Shown: in pieces, positions 40,401 through 55,400 of the stretch
How the letters are laid out: each line of letters begins with the position of its first letter
How positions within the stretch are numbered: position 1 is the first letter of the stretch
Origin: Burkholderiales bacterium Ga0077544
GTDB taxonomy: Bacteria > Pseudomonadota > Gammaproteobacteria > Burkholderiales > Burkholderiaceae_D
Reading direction: 5' to 3'
Length of the DNA: 64,000 nucleotides
NCBI GenBank assembly: GCA_001464355.1
Contig: LNEU01000017.1
Location: 1-64,000, forward strand
Position numbers and translations under genes: made by a program
The notes under the pieces: model-generated
The model's database searches: none
Told to the model about the DNA's origin: nothing
What the model saw: the letters and a program-made list of their open reading frames with translations, nothing else

Positions 40401-43400
40401 GGGCGATGCAGTTCAATATAGCCATGGCACGGGTACCGATATCGGCGGCCTGGTCGCGGGTACCAATTCCTACTATGTCATTGTCGTCGATGCCGATACG
40501 ATCAAATTAGCGACGACCAAAGCGAATGCGGTTGCTGGTGTTGCTGTCGATTTGACTGGTAAAGGTAGCGGTACTACTCACGTCTTGACGCAAGTTCTGG
40601 CAACGGCGACTCCGCCAGTTGCGACAGTGTTCGCCTCGTCTGCAGTCAAAGTTTCCAGCGCCTTTAGCGATACGGTTTCGTTCGCCGCGGCTCATGGCTT
40701 GAATACCGGCGATGCATTTGTATATCGCAAAGGTGTGACTGCTAATACCGCAATCGGTGGTCTGATCGATGGTGAAACTTATTACGTCATCAAAGTTGAT
40801 GCGACACACGTGCGTCTCGCATCGAGCTACGCGGATGCAACTGCGACGGATGCCAAAGCGATTACGCTGACCTCAAAGGATGGCGGTACCGATCACAGTT
40901 TTGTTGTCAAGAAAAGCCAAGTCAATGCAGCCGGTATCGCGATTGCGTTGCCATCAACTATCGGTGCGCAACTTACCAGCGTCACGGTGGCAGGTGCGGG
41001 CGGTCAAAATACGGCAGGTGCGGGCGCTGTATCGCTCAACTTCGTGCGCATGAATGTGTCCGCATATATTTCGAATACCGGCAGCATTGCTGGTGTCGCG
41101 CGTGAAGTAAAAGCAGGTAGTGGCGACATCACAGTAATGGCACGTGATATTTCGCAAGTTAATACAGGCACTGGTTCACTGGGCATCGCACTTGGCAAGA
41201 GCAGCGCAGTGAATGCATCGGTCGGTGTCAATGACATCAATAATCAGGTAACTGCACAAATCGCAGGCGCCAAAGTAACGGCGACCGCAGGCGACATCGT
41301 TGTTAGCGCCGAAGAGTCTGCACGCATCATCAACGTCGTGATCGGCGGTGCTGCGGCGACTGGCGGCGGCAATGCAATTGGTGGCTCGTTCGCGATCAAC
41401 TTTATCAAGAACACAGTCGGTGCAAGTATTCAGGGCGGCACCGCTAATGTTGCATCGACTGTTTACGCATCCAGCGATATCGCGGTAACGGCTAAAGACA
41501 CTGCATCGATTGCTACATTGGCCGGTAATATTTCGGCTGCAATTGGCGGCAAATTCGGTGTCGGTTTTGCGTTTGCGGTCAATAGTATTCAAGACAGCGT
41601 TACTGCTGTGATTGACAATGCTTCAGTCGAAGCGCACACCGGTAATATTTTGGTCGAGGCAACGTTTGCCAAACCAAGTTCACTGCCTATCGGCCTTGAT
41701 GTACAGATCGCAGCAATGGCGGTCAGTGGCGGTGGTTCAGACACAATTGCCGGCGCAGGTTCGGTTGCATTGAACTGGGTACGCAATAGCGTCATCGCAA
41801 AAATTTCTACCATCGGCGCTACACAAACGATCAAGGCTGGCAGCAAATTGAGCGTGCTGGCATCAGACAATTCGACCATCAGTTCATTGGCTGGTGCGAT
41901 TGCGATTTCTGGCATAGGCGCATCTGGTGCGTCGGGTGCAATTGGCGCATCGATTGCATACAACTATTTAGGTGGTGATCCTAACCATCCAACCACGACC
42001 AATAACAATGTCGTGCGTGCATCGATTGAAGATATCCTTGGCAGCATCAGCGCTGGCTCACTGGAAATCGGTTCAAGCTACAACGGTGTCATCAATAACA
42101 TCACAATCGCAGGTGCAGCAGCAGGCACGTTTGCTCTGGGTGGTGCAGTATCGATCAATCGCATTCGCAATACCAGCGAAGCCTACATTCTGAATGCAGC
42201 AAGTGTTACGACGACTGGTACGGCAGCCGATAGCGTGTCGATTCATGCAGCAGATACATCGACCATTCGCGTACTGGCAGGCGGGGTTGGAATTGCCATC
42301 GCCAAAGAAGGAGGCGCAGGCATCGCGGCAGGCGTTTCAGTCGCATCCAATGTGATTGAAAACACGGTACGTGGCTATGTGGAAAACGGCAAAATCAACG
42401 CTGGCGGCGGCATTGCACTGAGCGCGAAAGAACAGGCAACAGTTGAAGCATTGACGATAGGCGTAGCCGTTGCTGCCAGTACGGGCGGTGGTGGCTTCGC
42501 TGGTTCAGGTGCAGGCGCTGGTTCGGGTAATAAAGTTAAAAACACGATTTCCAGTTTCATCAAAAACAGTCTGACCGCAAACGGAAAAGGCATCACGGCA
42601 GCAGGTCCGTTGACGATCACAGCCATCGATGAAGCGAACATCAAGGCAGGTGCCGGCGCACTGGCATTTTCCGGTTCTTTCGGTGGTGGCGGGGCCGGTG
42701 GTTCTGTCGGTATCTCGATGGCGACCAATGATATCGCTGACACGACAGAAGCGTATATCCACAGCGCAGACGTGTCCGTCAATGGTAACGACATCGTTCT
42801 GACTGCCACGCAAAATGCAACGATACAGGCGCTGACAGTTGGTGGTGCGGTCGGTGTGTCGGGCGGTGGCGGTGGCGGAGCTGGTGTGGGCGCAGCCGGT
42901 GCGGGTTCGGGCAACAGGATCAAGAACAGTGCATTGGTGTCGATCACCAATGGCAGCACAGTCACGACCAGCACCAGTGGTGCAATCAAATTGATGGCGG
43001 CCGATACGTCGCGCATCACGGCGAATGCCGGTGGTCTCGGCATTGGTATTTCTGCCGGTGGCGGTGGCGGCGCAGGCGTCTCGCTCGGTGTTGCAGCTGC
43101 AGACAACAATATTGAGAACAACGTCAAGGCGTATGTCGATAACTCACTGGTGAGCGCGGCAGGCGCAGTCTTGTTATCAGCTAGCCAAACTTCGGTCATC
43201 GAATCGCTGAGTATTGGTGGCGCGGTTGCAGTATCGGCTGGCGGCGGTGGCGGCGCGGCAGTTGCAGCGGCTGGCGCAGGTTCCAACAACACAATCAAAA
43301 ATACAGTTGCGGCTTATGTCAGCAATAGCCTGACTACTACTGGTACTAACGGTGTCGAAAAAGGTTTGCGTGCAACCGGCGGCATTACGCTGACGGCAAG

Positions 43401-46400
43401 CGATGATTCATCAATCACGGCTGATGCCGGCGGTGTGGGCGTCGCGATTCAGGGCGGCGGCGGTGGCGGTGCAGGCGTAGCAATCGGCATTTCGGCAGCA
43501 ACCAATTCAATCGCCAACACGGTTGACGCATATATCGACGGCTCGACAGTTACCGCAACGTCCAGCGGAATTTCACTGACGGCAACTGAAACAGCCTCGA
43601 TTGCTGCCCTGACTATCGGTGGCGCGATTGCGGGTTCCGGCGGTGGCGGTGGTGGCGTGGGTGTCGGTCTGGCCGGTGCCGGTTCCGGCAATACGGTGAC
43701 CAATAAGGCGCGCGCAAGAATTCAAAATAGCAGCGATGTCAAAACGGTGACTAGCGGCGCGATTGCACTGACTGCCAGCGACGAATCCGACATTACAGCG
43801 AACGCAGGCGGTGTCGGTATTGCCATCGCTGGTGGCGGCGGTGGGGGCGTTGGTGTATCGATGGGTGTAGCAGCGGCGACCAACAAAATCCGCAATGAAA
43901 TTACCGCGATGATCGACAACTCGACCGTGACATCGGCCGGTGCATTGTCCTTGTCTGCATCCTCGACTTCGACTATCAAGGCATTGTCTATCGGTGGTGC
44001 AGTTGCAGCTGGCGGTGGCGGTGGTGGTGGTGTTGGCGTAGCTGGCGCTGGCGCGGGTTCGGATAACGATATCGATAACACGATTTCAGCAACTATTTCA
44101 GCTAGCAACGACACCAAATCCGTCACTTCGCAAGGTGCGATGAGCTTGACGGCAAGCGATACGTCGCACATCGTTGCCAATGGCGGCGGTGTCGCGATTG
44201 CATTGACGGGTGGCGGTGGCGGTGGCGTTGGTGTTGCAGTTGGTGTATCTGCAGCGACGAATGCCATCAACAATACAGTTCAATCGTATATCGACAATTC
44301 TGTCGTCAAGGTGACGACAGATGAATTGAAACTGAGTGCAATATCCAGCGCAACGATAGAAGCATTGTCCATAGGCGGCGCACTCGGTGTTGGCGGTGGT
44401 GGTGGCGCGGGTGTCGGCGCGAGTGCGGCAGGTGCTGGTTCAGGCAATACGATAGGCAACACCGTGCTCGCAACAATCCGCAACAGTGCGGTGGTGTCGA
44501 CAGTCACCAGCGGCAAGATCACTTTGAGTGCAAAAGATGAGTCCATCATCACGGCGAATGCCGGTGGACTGGGTATTGCGGTTGGCGGTGGTGGCGGTGC
44601 AGGTGTTGGTGTGTCACTCGGCGTAGCAGTTGCTGATAACAAAATCGGCAACACGATCACGGCAGCAATCGACAACGCAAAAGTGACCTCGGCCGGTGCC
44701 CTGGAGCTGACAGCGCTTTCGAATGCAACCGTCAATGCAATCTCGATTGGCGGTTCGGTTGCAGTCGGTGCAGGCGGTGGTTCTGGCGTCGGCGTCGCAG
44801 CGGCAGGCGCTGGTTCCGATAACGATATCGACAACACGATTTCGGCATATATCAAAGACAGTAACGATAGTGATACCGACGTTAACAAGAAGAAGACAGT
44901 GTCGGCAAACGGTGCGATGACCCTGAGCGCAACGGATACATCGAAAGTCACCGCGAATGGTGGTGGCATCGGTATCGCAGTCGGTGCTGGCGGTGGCGCC
45001 GGTGTTGGTGTGGCGGTGGGTATCTCGGCTGCGACCAATGAAATCAATAACACGGTGCAAGCTTATATCGACAATTCCGTCGTCAATGTCACAGGTAATG
45101 ATCTGAAATTGACCGCGCTTTCCAATTCGACGATCAAGGCGATGTCGATAGGCGGTGCAACTGCAGTTGGTGGTGGCGGCGGTGCAGGTGTCGGTGTTGG
45201 CGCCGCAGGCGCTGGTTCTGGCAACACGATTGGCAATACAGTAAAAGCATCCATCCAAAACGGCGCATCAGTCAAAACGACGATTGGTACAGGCGCGCTT
45301 GGCGCGATCAGCCTGGAAGCAAGCGATACATCGAGCATTACGGCAGATGCAGGCGGCTTGAGTCTTGCGGTTGGTGGCGGCACAGTGGGTGTCGGCGCTG
45401 CCCTCGGTGTGGCGTTCTCTGAAAATAAAATCACCAATACGGTCAAGGCCTACATCGATTCGGCGAAGGTCACATCGGCACGCGCGCTCAGCCTTACCGC
45501 GAACGAAAGTGCGACGATCAAATCGTATGCGGTTGGTGGTGCCGTCGCCGTTGGTGGTGGCGCGGTCGGTGTTGGCGTCGCAGGTGCTGGTGCAGATTCC
45601 AGCAACACAATTACGAATACCGTTAAGGCGTATATCAACGATACGACCACGGATGCCAGCAAAGGCGTCACTGCTGGCGGCAACATCAGCTTGACGGTAA
45701 CTGACATTGCGTCTGTCATTGCAAATGCTGGTGGTATGGCAGGCGCAGTTGGCGGTGGCGCAGTCGGTGCTGCTGGAGCAGTCGGTGCAGCTACAGCTAA
45801 AAATACGATCAAGAATACTGTTCAAGCCTACATCAAGTCGTCGTCTGTCGAGGCAACCAGCGGCAATATCGTGTTGAGCGCAAGTGAAAGCTCGACCATT
45901 GATGCAACTTCACTAGGCGGTGCGGTTGCCTTGTCTGGTGGTGTCGCAGCGGCATCCGCTGCCGGTGCTGGTGGTAGCTCGATCAGCACGATTACCAATA
46001 CCGTCGAATCTTATTTTGAAACAGCCAATGTCACCACTGAAACCAGCGGCAACATTTCGCTGAGTGCAGTCGACACAGCAAACATTACTGCGGATACCAT
46101 CGCAGCGTCAGTTGCTATTGCAGGCGGTGTCGGTGCTGGTACAGTTGCTGTCGGTACAGCATTGGCAAAAAATACGGTTACCAACACGGTTCGTGCTTAC
46201 AGCCAAGAAACCACAGTGACGTCCGCAGGGACGTTGGCGCTGACAGCCAGCTCGACTCCAACGATCAGCGCCAAATCGATCGCTGCCTCGGTTGCCGTCA
46301 GTGCGGCACCGATCGGTTGGGCTTTCTCAGGTGCCGGTGCCGATTCTCAAAATACGATCAACAATACAATCTCAGTGTTCATCACTGGTACCAGTGAGAC

Positions 46401-49400
46401 AGTCAAGAGCACCACGACGGCCGAGAATGGCATCACGCTGAGTGCATCTGAAACTGCGCGTCTGACGGCCCATGTCGGTTCAGCAAGTGTCGCCGCAGGT
46501 TTGGTTGGTGGCTCGGTCGGTACTTCCTTGTCCAGCAATACGGTGACCAGCGGCATTAGCGCTTTCATCGACAATGCAAGTGTCACGTCGACCAAGGACA
46601 GCATCAGCATTACTACGAATTCGGACGATTCGATCTCGACGCTGGCCTACGCCACTGCTGTCGCTGGCGCTATCGGCGGTGCGGGTGCAGGTGCTAGTGC
46701 GACGTCTGTTGTGAATCCGAATCTGTCTTCCTACGCTGGCAGTGGCGCGACACTCAGTGCCAAAGAAAAGATCGATGTCACTGCAACATCGCTTAACTCT
46801 TCTAACACCAAAACCATAGGTGCTGCGGGTGGCATGTCGGCGATTGGCACCAGCCTGGCAAGTGCTACAGCGAATGGCTCTGTTCGTGCCTATGTCAATG
46901 GTACTGTGACGACGGCAAAGGAACTGAATATCAAAGCCTATGCGACTGATTCCGCGAAGGCTGAGAGTTACGCCGTCGCCGGCGGTATCGTTGCTGGCAG
47001 CGGTACGGTAGCGACTGCGCTGGTGTCACCGATTGTAGAAGCGTATATCGGTGCATCTAGTGCTACCGAGATTACAACAACGCAGTTAATTAGTGTGTCT
47101 GCCACCGTTAAACCGCGTGCTGAAGCCTATGCATTTGGTGTCGCTGCGGGTGGTTTTGCGGTTGGTGTGTCGCAAGCAACTGCGACCACTACTCCAACTG
47201 TCAATGCTTATGTGGGTGGGAAACTCACGACAGGTTCATTGAACGTAAGTGCCGAGCAGGTATTGCCATCCCTAGGTGATTCCGCCTTGGCGAAAGCAAC
47301 TGGTTCTGCCGGTGCATTGATCGGCGTGGCATCGACTTCGGCTACCGCAATCAACGGTAAAACAGGTAGCTTGTCTGCCGTCACTGCGTACGTAGCAGAC
47401 GATGCAACACTGGTCATTCGTGGGGCAACCACCATATTCGCCAATGCGAAATCGCAACAGACCGCTGATGCCAGCAGTTATGCCGTTGGTCTGGTTTCGG
47501 CCGGTGTGGCGCAATCCAACGCAAAATCAAACACACTGACGTCGGCTTATCTCGGCACAGGCGTCAAGCTTGAGGGTGCGAGTCTGGCGATCACTGCAGT
47601 CGGTTACGACAACAACGTGGCATTGACGATCGCCGGTAGCGGTGGCGTTTTGGCAGGTGCAGGCGCGACTGCTGACACCAGCAACATCAGCAATACGAGT
47701 GCGCTCATTAACGACGGTGTTGCAACGCGCAACATCACGCTGGGTGCGGACAATGTCTTGCCTATCTTGTTGATTTCATCGACGCCTAATTACAGCACCG
47801 ATAACGGTGTACGCACTGTGAGCAATGGCCAGACAGTCGATGTTGGCACTGCTCATATTGGCAATGGCGATGTCGGCACACGCTATCAATACCTCGGTTC
47901 CACTGCAAGCATCGATCTGGCAACTGCCAATTTCGCCGATACGACGAAATGGAAAGCCATCGGCATCATGGACGGCACAGGCAAGTTGTCGATGTCCGCT
48001 GAACATACTGCGGCTTTTAACAGCACAACTACCACGGTTGCTGGCGGTGCATTGGCGGGTAGCGGTGCAACATCCAATCACACTGTCGATGCCAAAGTCA
48101 CATCCGGCCTCAATAACGATGTGAAGGTGTATGCGAAAGACGTCAGTATTCTCGCGACCAGCCATGTGCTGAAAGCAGAGCAGTCTGGCGCAAATATCGC
48201 TGGCGTGACCGGTGGTATTGCTTCGGCAGCTGGCGCTACCAGCGAAACTGTCATCAAGCTGGATACAACCGTCAAGGTAGGCGATCGCTCGCTGCTGCAA
48301 GTACGCGGTTACGGAATCACAGCTGGCGACATGCGCCTAGCTGCCTTGAATGACATTGTTGCGTTTGACAAAGTCACATTGAAAACTGGTGGGGCAATTT
48401 CTGGTGCTGGCGCGTACTCCACCATCCGTACCGATGGCGTGTTTTCACGTGTACTTATCGGCAACGCAGCGACTGTTAAAACTGTCGGTGCAATTGATAT
48501 CACTGCACGCGGTCAAGGCACGATCTCGGCTATCGTCGATGCAGAGACCTACGGTGCCGCTACTGTGGCAGTAGCGAAATCGGTCACAGATATTCGTCCG
48601 GTCAATGAAGTCGTTATCAGCGCTGATGCATTGTTGCAGGCCGATGCAAATTTGAATGTGTCGTCCGGTACCAGCATCACTTTCAATCGTGATCAATACA
48701 AACTGGTTGCACGTACCGATACATTTGCCGGTAGCGCGATCCCTATCGACGATGTCGATTCGACCGCGATTCTGTATCAAACCAATACGATTACTGTCGC
48801 TGCTGGTGCGAATCTGCGCAGCGCGCGCGACATCAATCTGAATGCAGAACGTCTCGGCTACGCCGATATGACCAGCCGTGCGAAAGCAGTCAACTGGGCT
48901 AGCGCGATTGCCGATGCGATCAATGGTTCGGAATCGTTCAGTGGCTCGCTCGACAGCAATGCTGATGGCATAGTCACCATTAACGGTACCTTGACTACCG
49001 GTATCGCTCGCACCCAAACCTTGACATTGAACTGGGATCCAACCAGCACTGCCAATCCAGCGACAGTCGTCGACTACGGTATTGTTGGCGTCACAACCGG
49101 CGATGGCATTACCTATCGTGTTGTGACCGAGCCGTTGCTCACGGGTCTTGCGAAAGAATTGCAAAATGCGCAATCGCAATTGGCTGCATACCAGTTCTCT
49201 GGCAACACCACATTGATCACGTTCTACACGAACGAAATCGCCCGCATCAAGGCAGATCTTGCAGCAGAAGGTTTGCTCGGCGATCGTGGTCAATTGGTCG
49301 ACAAATCCGTCACGACAGTGTACGTCGATCCAATCTGGGCGCAAGCCGGCATCATCGACATTCGTGCCGACGTCGTCAAAGGCACAGGTAAATTTGATGC

Positions 49401-52400
49401 GCCAGGCGATGCATCGGTGATCATTGTCAATAACACGCCAGCGTTCATCAAGCTGATGGGCATCACCATTCCGGAAAGTAATGGCGGCCTGTTCATCAAT
49501 GGCGTACAAGCTAGCAGCAATCCGGAAATCACTGCGCTCAACACAGCGATTGCCGGTGTTTCGACGACAGCTACATTCAATTCGATTACCCAAACTGCGA
49601 CCGCTAATCCGCCGTTGATTTCGGTAACAAATAAATTCAATCCTGCGACATACAACCCAGCTCCTGGTCGAGTGAATTTTGCGTCACCAGATATTACTGT
49701 ACTAGGCGCGATCACCAATCTGGGCGGTAGCCTTTCGCTGGTGATCGAAGGCGGTAGCGGCGACATTCAAATTTCGGCACAAGTACGCGCCAAAAACATG
49801 GCGATCGTCACCGGGGGCAATGTTTATATTGATGGCGTGACTGCTTATTCTGTAGGTGGTGAAGCACTGGCAACATGGAAAACTGTCACAGACACCATCA
49901 TGGCCGGCACCGATGGAGTAGCAGGTAATGCAACGTCGCCTGCCGCCTTGGCTGCAATTGCAGCTGCCAAGGCGGCAGGTCCTGCCAGTGGCGTCGTGAT
50001 TGGTTACAAAGATGGCGCGCCGGTGTACTCGACAGTGTCGATGCCAGGTGTGAACTTGTATGCAGATCGCATCCACATCACTGCGCAATATCTGAACGTG
50101 AACGGCGTGATCCAAAGCGGCAAGGATAACTACACACTTACCATTACCGATGCAACACGCATAGAGATTCAGGGAATTTCCAGCAACGCAACAGGCCGCG
50201 TCTTGTTGAAAACAGCGTCGAACGGCGACTTCAATGTGTTCTGGAATACCGGCGACAAACGTATCGAAATCGATGAGCTGCGTGTTAGCGGCGGTTACAT
50301 CGAACTCGATGCGCATGTCACCAATACCGGCACCGGCGAAATTAAACTGTTGGGTGGGTACGCCGATGTTTCTATCGACAATCAGACCACTTACGATCTG
50401 GTGATCAAACGTATCGATACTTCGGAACGTGGTAGTGGCAAGCTATTGATTGTTGATCGTTCGAAACCGGTTGTTACTAACGGAGTGACTACGCAACCGT
50501 TCACCGTTACCTTGTATGAGAAATCAGGTGACAAAGTTACGGTAACCGTTGACAGAGGTATTGCAGGCCAGGCGCCTGTATCAACAGTGGTTGATAACAT
50601 CAGCACTTATGACGTACAGGATGGCCAGCGTTACGGCTGGGCAATCGCGCAAGATGCGGCGGAGCGCAAGAGCGCCACGATGGGCCAAAGTAGCTGGCTC
50701 GGGATCGATGCATTTGCAGCTGATCCAAGCACGATCACATGGCAAACGACGGAGCCGCTGGGCGCGCCAAAATTAATAGGCGGCGCAGCCTACTATTACA
50801 CCGGTACCGGCAGCGATTTCGACTACTCGTACAATCGTGTCGAGACTGGCACCAAAAACTACCAAACTAATCAGCACACCACCAGTACCTGGTACGGTAA
50901 AGAAACGCAATGGACGACTTTCGTTCAGGAAAATAAATTTACCGATGTTCACACGTTCTCCATCAAGGCTGATCACGACATCAAGATCAATTTCATCGGC
51001 GATAGCAGTAGCGATGTCACCGTCAAATCGGCTGGCTCCATTTTGCTGGCTGGTGCGATTTCAAATGAGTCCGGTACAACTACGCTGATTGCAGGCAATC
51101 GTATTGACCATCTGGTTGATAGCGCTTATGTCGGTGGTCAGATTGTTAACCTGACAGCGACTAACGGTATTGGCACAAATTCCGTCAGTGGCAGTACCAC
51201 GCTGATCAATGGCTTGAACACCGATTTGTCGGCGACGCCAACCTACGATTTCACAACCAGCTCTGGCGCAACATCCGTTTCTAACGGTACGCAGATCAAG
51301 TTGTCCACCACATATAACGGTGGCGGTATTGCTGGCAAGGTTTATAAATATATTGGCAGCGGCACATCGCTCAATCTGGGTACGCAAAATTATTCAGATA
51401 CCAGCAAATGGCAATTGACGACGTCGAGCAGCGCTAGTTACGTTGCTGAGAACTCGGCAAAAATCGTTGTCGGTCAGAAGGTTCTGATTGGCGCCGGCTA
51501 TGCGGCTGGCGGCGAAGTCGGACAGGTCTACAAATACATCGGCGATGCAGCCAAGATCGATTTGGCGACAGCCAACTATGCAGATACATCGAAGTGGACC
51601 AAGGTCGAATCCTTGCCTGCGTTGAATGTAACTGCAGGTGGCAAGGTTCTGATCAATGAAATCGTCGGTGACATGGCGGTTGGTGCAATCCGCGCTGGTG
51701 CAGGACAATCCGTCACATTAACAGCGCAAGGTTCGATACTCGCTGCAAAAAATACCGATGGTCGTGTTGGTGCGAAAACGCAGGCAGGCGGCTCGGTCAC
51801 GCTGAACGCACTGAACGGCAGCATCGGTAGCGCGGCACAAGCAGTGACGCTTTACTCCGGCAGCACTGCGGTTGACACCATCATCGCGTTGGCGGCACAA
51901 AACATCTATCTGACCGAAGGCGACTTCGATGCAGGCGGAACCAGTGGCCTGGATCACATGCGCATCGAATTGATTGAATCGCGCTCGACCAACGGTACGA
52001 TTGTGTTGACCGTCAAGGATGGCTCGCTGATCGACGGTAACAAATCGCAGGAAGTGGATGAGCGTGCACGCGAAGAGCTGTTGGGCGGTGTCTGGAAAGA
52101 TCTCAATCTGACTGAAGGTACCGGCGCTTTGCAAAAAGTATCCGATACGATCCTTGCGTACAAAAATGCGAAGGAACAGGACTACCGCACTTACTGGACA
52201 TATCGTAGCGAGCAGGCAAATCCAGCTGTTTACGATGCAAGCTTCCAGGTTCATCTGACAACTGAGCAGTCGGCTTATTACACTGGCGTATTGGGCTACA
52301 GCGCGGCACAAATTACCACGCTGGAAAACAAATTGACTGCTGAATACGCAGAGCTTCATGTTCGCTATGGCAGCGTAGGCAATACCTACAACGCAGCGTA

Positions 52401-55400
52401 CAGCTTCGACATCACATCGGGTGACGGCCTGACGGAAGTTAATAAACTGAAATCCGCGATCAAGGTCTGGACCGAAGCAGAATTGTTGAACACGATGAGT
52501 GCCGGTTTATTGAAAGCCGCAGCCAATACGCAGGTCAACATTGAAGCGCCGAACATCATCGGTAAAAACGTCACGATCAATGCGTCGAATAATGTCGGCA
52601 GCAATGACACTTCCTTGACCATCATCTTGCCAACCAACGGTTCGCAACTGGTGCTGACGCCGGAACAAAAACTGGCGTTTGCTGCAGCGGATCGTATTGA
52701 CGTGACTTACCTTGCCGGTAATCCTATCGTCAACACTACAGTCAATTTCCATGACAACGTCACTGCTAATGACACGATTACACGTACCGGCAGCAGCTGG
52801 ACTGCCAGCGGTCTGGCGGCAGGCATGCATATCCAGATTTCCGGCTCGACTGGAAATGCCACGGATAAAGGCGAGTCATATCAAATCAAGAGCATTACGG
52901 ATGTAACCGTGAATGGTGTGTTGACCAGTACCATCACGCTGACGTCAGGTGCAACACTGGTGAACGAAACCGGGAAAATCGTTACGCTGACTCCAGTGGC
53001 ACTCAACCCAACGCGTTCTGATGTGGTTTCTGCCGCGATCAATTTTGCGTTGACTGCAGGTGTACCAACGATCACACGCACTGACGGTGGTGACTGGCTG
53101 GCAGATGGTTTCGTTGCAGGGGAATTGTTCCAGGTTTCCGGCAATACGAAAAATTCGACCAGCAGTACGGTCTATTACACGATTGCCAGCGTCACCGAAT
53201 CGACAATTACCCTGGTCGCCGGTACTTCCCTCGTTGCTGAAACTGGCGTCGAAGCGATCTTTACACCGAAGGTCAGCAACCCTGCAGCATTGCGTCCAGC
53301 ATTGACGGCGATCGTTATCGAACGTCGTGACGATGTGAACGTCGATGCTACCGGTCGCGTCAAGGTCACTGCTGGTAACGAGGTTTATCTTGGTTCTGGT
53401 CAGTTGCAGCAGGCCATGAGTATCGATCAGGTAGTCAGTACGAACAACAAGGACATCCGCATCAAGAGCAAGTTTGGTGTGATTAACGATGCGCTGGCGG
53501 ACGGTAACGCTAACGTTATCGGTAATGATCTGATTGTAGAAGCAGGACAAGGCGCAATCGGCTCGATTTCCAAAGCGCTACTGACCAACCTCACGGGCAC
53601 TTTGACTGCACGCTCTTTCAACAGTCTGTACATCACCGAGATCAGCGGCAATATGTTGTTGGAGGGTGCGCAATCCACGACAGGTATCGTGCATCTGGAA
53701 GCGACCTCCGGTTCTATTCTGGATGGCCTCAATAGCGATACCGCAAAAATATCTGGTAATCGCATCGAGCTGGTGGCTTCGGGTGCCATCGGTGCCAGCG
53801 GCAATATGCTGGAAACCGATTTGACCGCAACCGGCACGCTCAACGCCAACGCTAGTGGCGATATCTTTATGTGGGAAACCTTGGGTGACTTGAGTCTCGA
53901 CGTCATTCGTTCGACAGGCGGCGACGTGACTTTGGGGGCTAGCGGTTCCATCCTTGACGTCGGTAGCGCTGTCGATGTTGACGCATCGCGCCCAGGCATC
54001 GATATTTTTGCGCGCAGTATTTCACTGACAGCACAGAACGGTTCTATCGGTCGCTCCGGTAATGACATCGACATCGATACTAATAGCGGTAATTTGAACG
54101 GTACGTCAGGCACACTGACTACCGTCAGCATGCAAGATACTTTCATCATCGAAGTACTGGGTAACCTGTTCATCAATGAAATCGGTACCGGCGTCAATGC
54201 AGTTGGTACCACGGCGTACACCGCTTTCGTCGCATCGGCAGGCAGTATTTTCAACGGCCGTTCCGATAACGGCAGCAATATCACATCCGGCCGCACCAAG
54301 TTGTTCGCTACAGATGACATCGGTACTGCCAGCAAACATCTGACGACCAGAGTCGGAACCTTGCAAGGTAACGCAACACTCGGCAGTACCTACATCTCGA
54401 ATACCGGCGCGATGACGCTGGCGACACTCGATGGCGCTAACAGCGCGGCGATTACATCAGGCGGCACGGTTGTGATCACGACAGCCAGCCCGATGACGGT
54501 CAGCCAAAATGTCGATGCAGGCGGTGGCATCACGCTGATAGCGCTGGACAAGGATGGCGGCACCGCTGACAGCATTGTGATTGCAGCGGGCAAAACGATA
54601 CGCAGTACAACCTCGTATGTCCACATCAAGGCGGGTGACGATGTCACGGTCGAAGCCGGTGCCAGTGTTATCGCGAAAACCGAACTGACTATCGAAGGCG
54701 ATTATCAGGGCGATAAAGATGGCGTTGCAGCACCGCTCAATCAAGCCAACAAGGATGCGGCAGGCAGCATCATCACCATCAACGGCACGCTGAAATCGGA
54801 TACGCACATTGACTTCTTTGGTGAAGCTCAGGACGACACCATCATCGTATCCGGTACCGGTTCGATCTCTGCACCAAGCGTCAATTTCAACGGTGCTAAA
54901 GGTAACGACAAGATCAATTTGTACGGAACAATCAACGCGACAACCATCAATCTGCATGGCGATGATGGCGATGATACGGTCAATGTCTGGGGCACGATCA
55001 AGGCGACGCAGTTCAACCTGTACGGCGATAGCGGCAACGACAGTATCGCGCTCAATCCGGATAGCGTAGCAGTCGGTTTCAACGCCGCCTACGATTTGAT
55101 TTTGCAAGCGAACACCAATATCCATGGTGGAGCGGGTGAGGATACGATGTCGGTCAGCCATTTGTTGACGATGACTACCCGAAATAATGGTGTACGCGAT
55201 CAGATTTCGATCGATGGCCAAGGCGGCACCGATCAGTACATCATCAACGTCAAGGGCACATCCGACTACATTGTCAACATCAACGATAGCGGTGCACCAG
55301 CTGACGGTGCGGATCAACTGACGATCAACGGCACCAATACGGAAGACACCTTCCTGGTACGCAAAAACTTTGTGGCGTCGATGGATGCGCTTCCTGCTGT

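Larger units (their letters stand above)
36961..51606 (+). repeat. Four dispersed Trp-ended modules in the giant protein
   Basis: Four copies of a module of about 48 residues follow the pattern SNGxxVxVGxxxxxGxVGxxYxYxGxxxxxDLxxxxYxDTxxW. They are at about 36961-37115, 47821-47964, 51273-51417 and 51458-51606, the last two nearly in tandem. They are scattered among other repeats, which suggests a small inserted domain rather than a tandem array. Confidence 0.65.

Noticed and set aside
42375-43298. Long minus-strand frames in the giant gene rich in Pro and Ala (others at 43449-43703, 43722-44273 and 44280-45053)
   Set aside because: They are the complement of repeated Gly codons, so they arise from codon composition, have no ribosome sites and share the repeat period.
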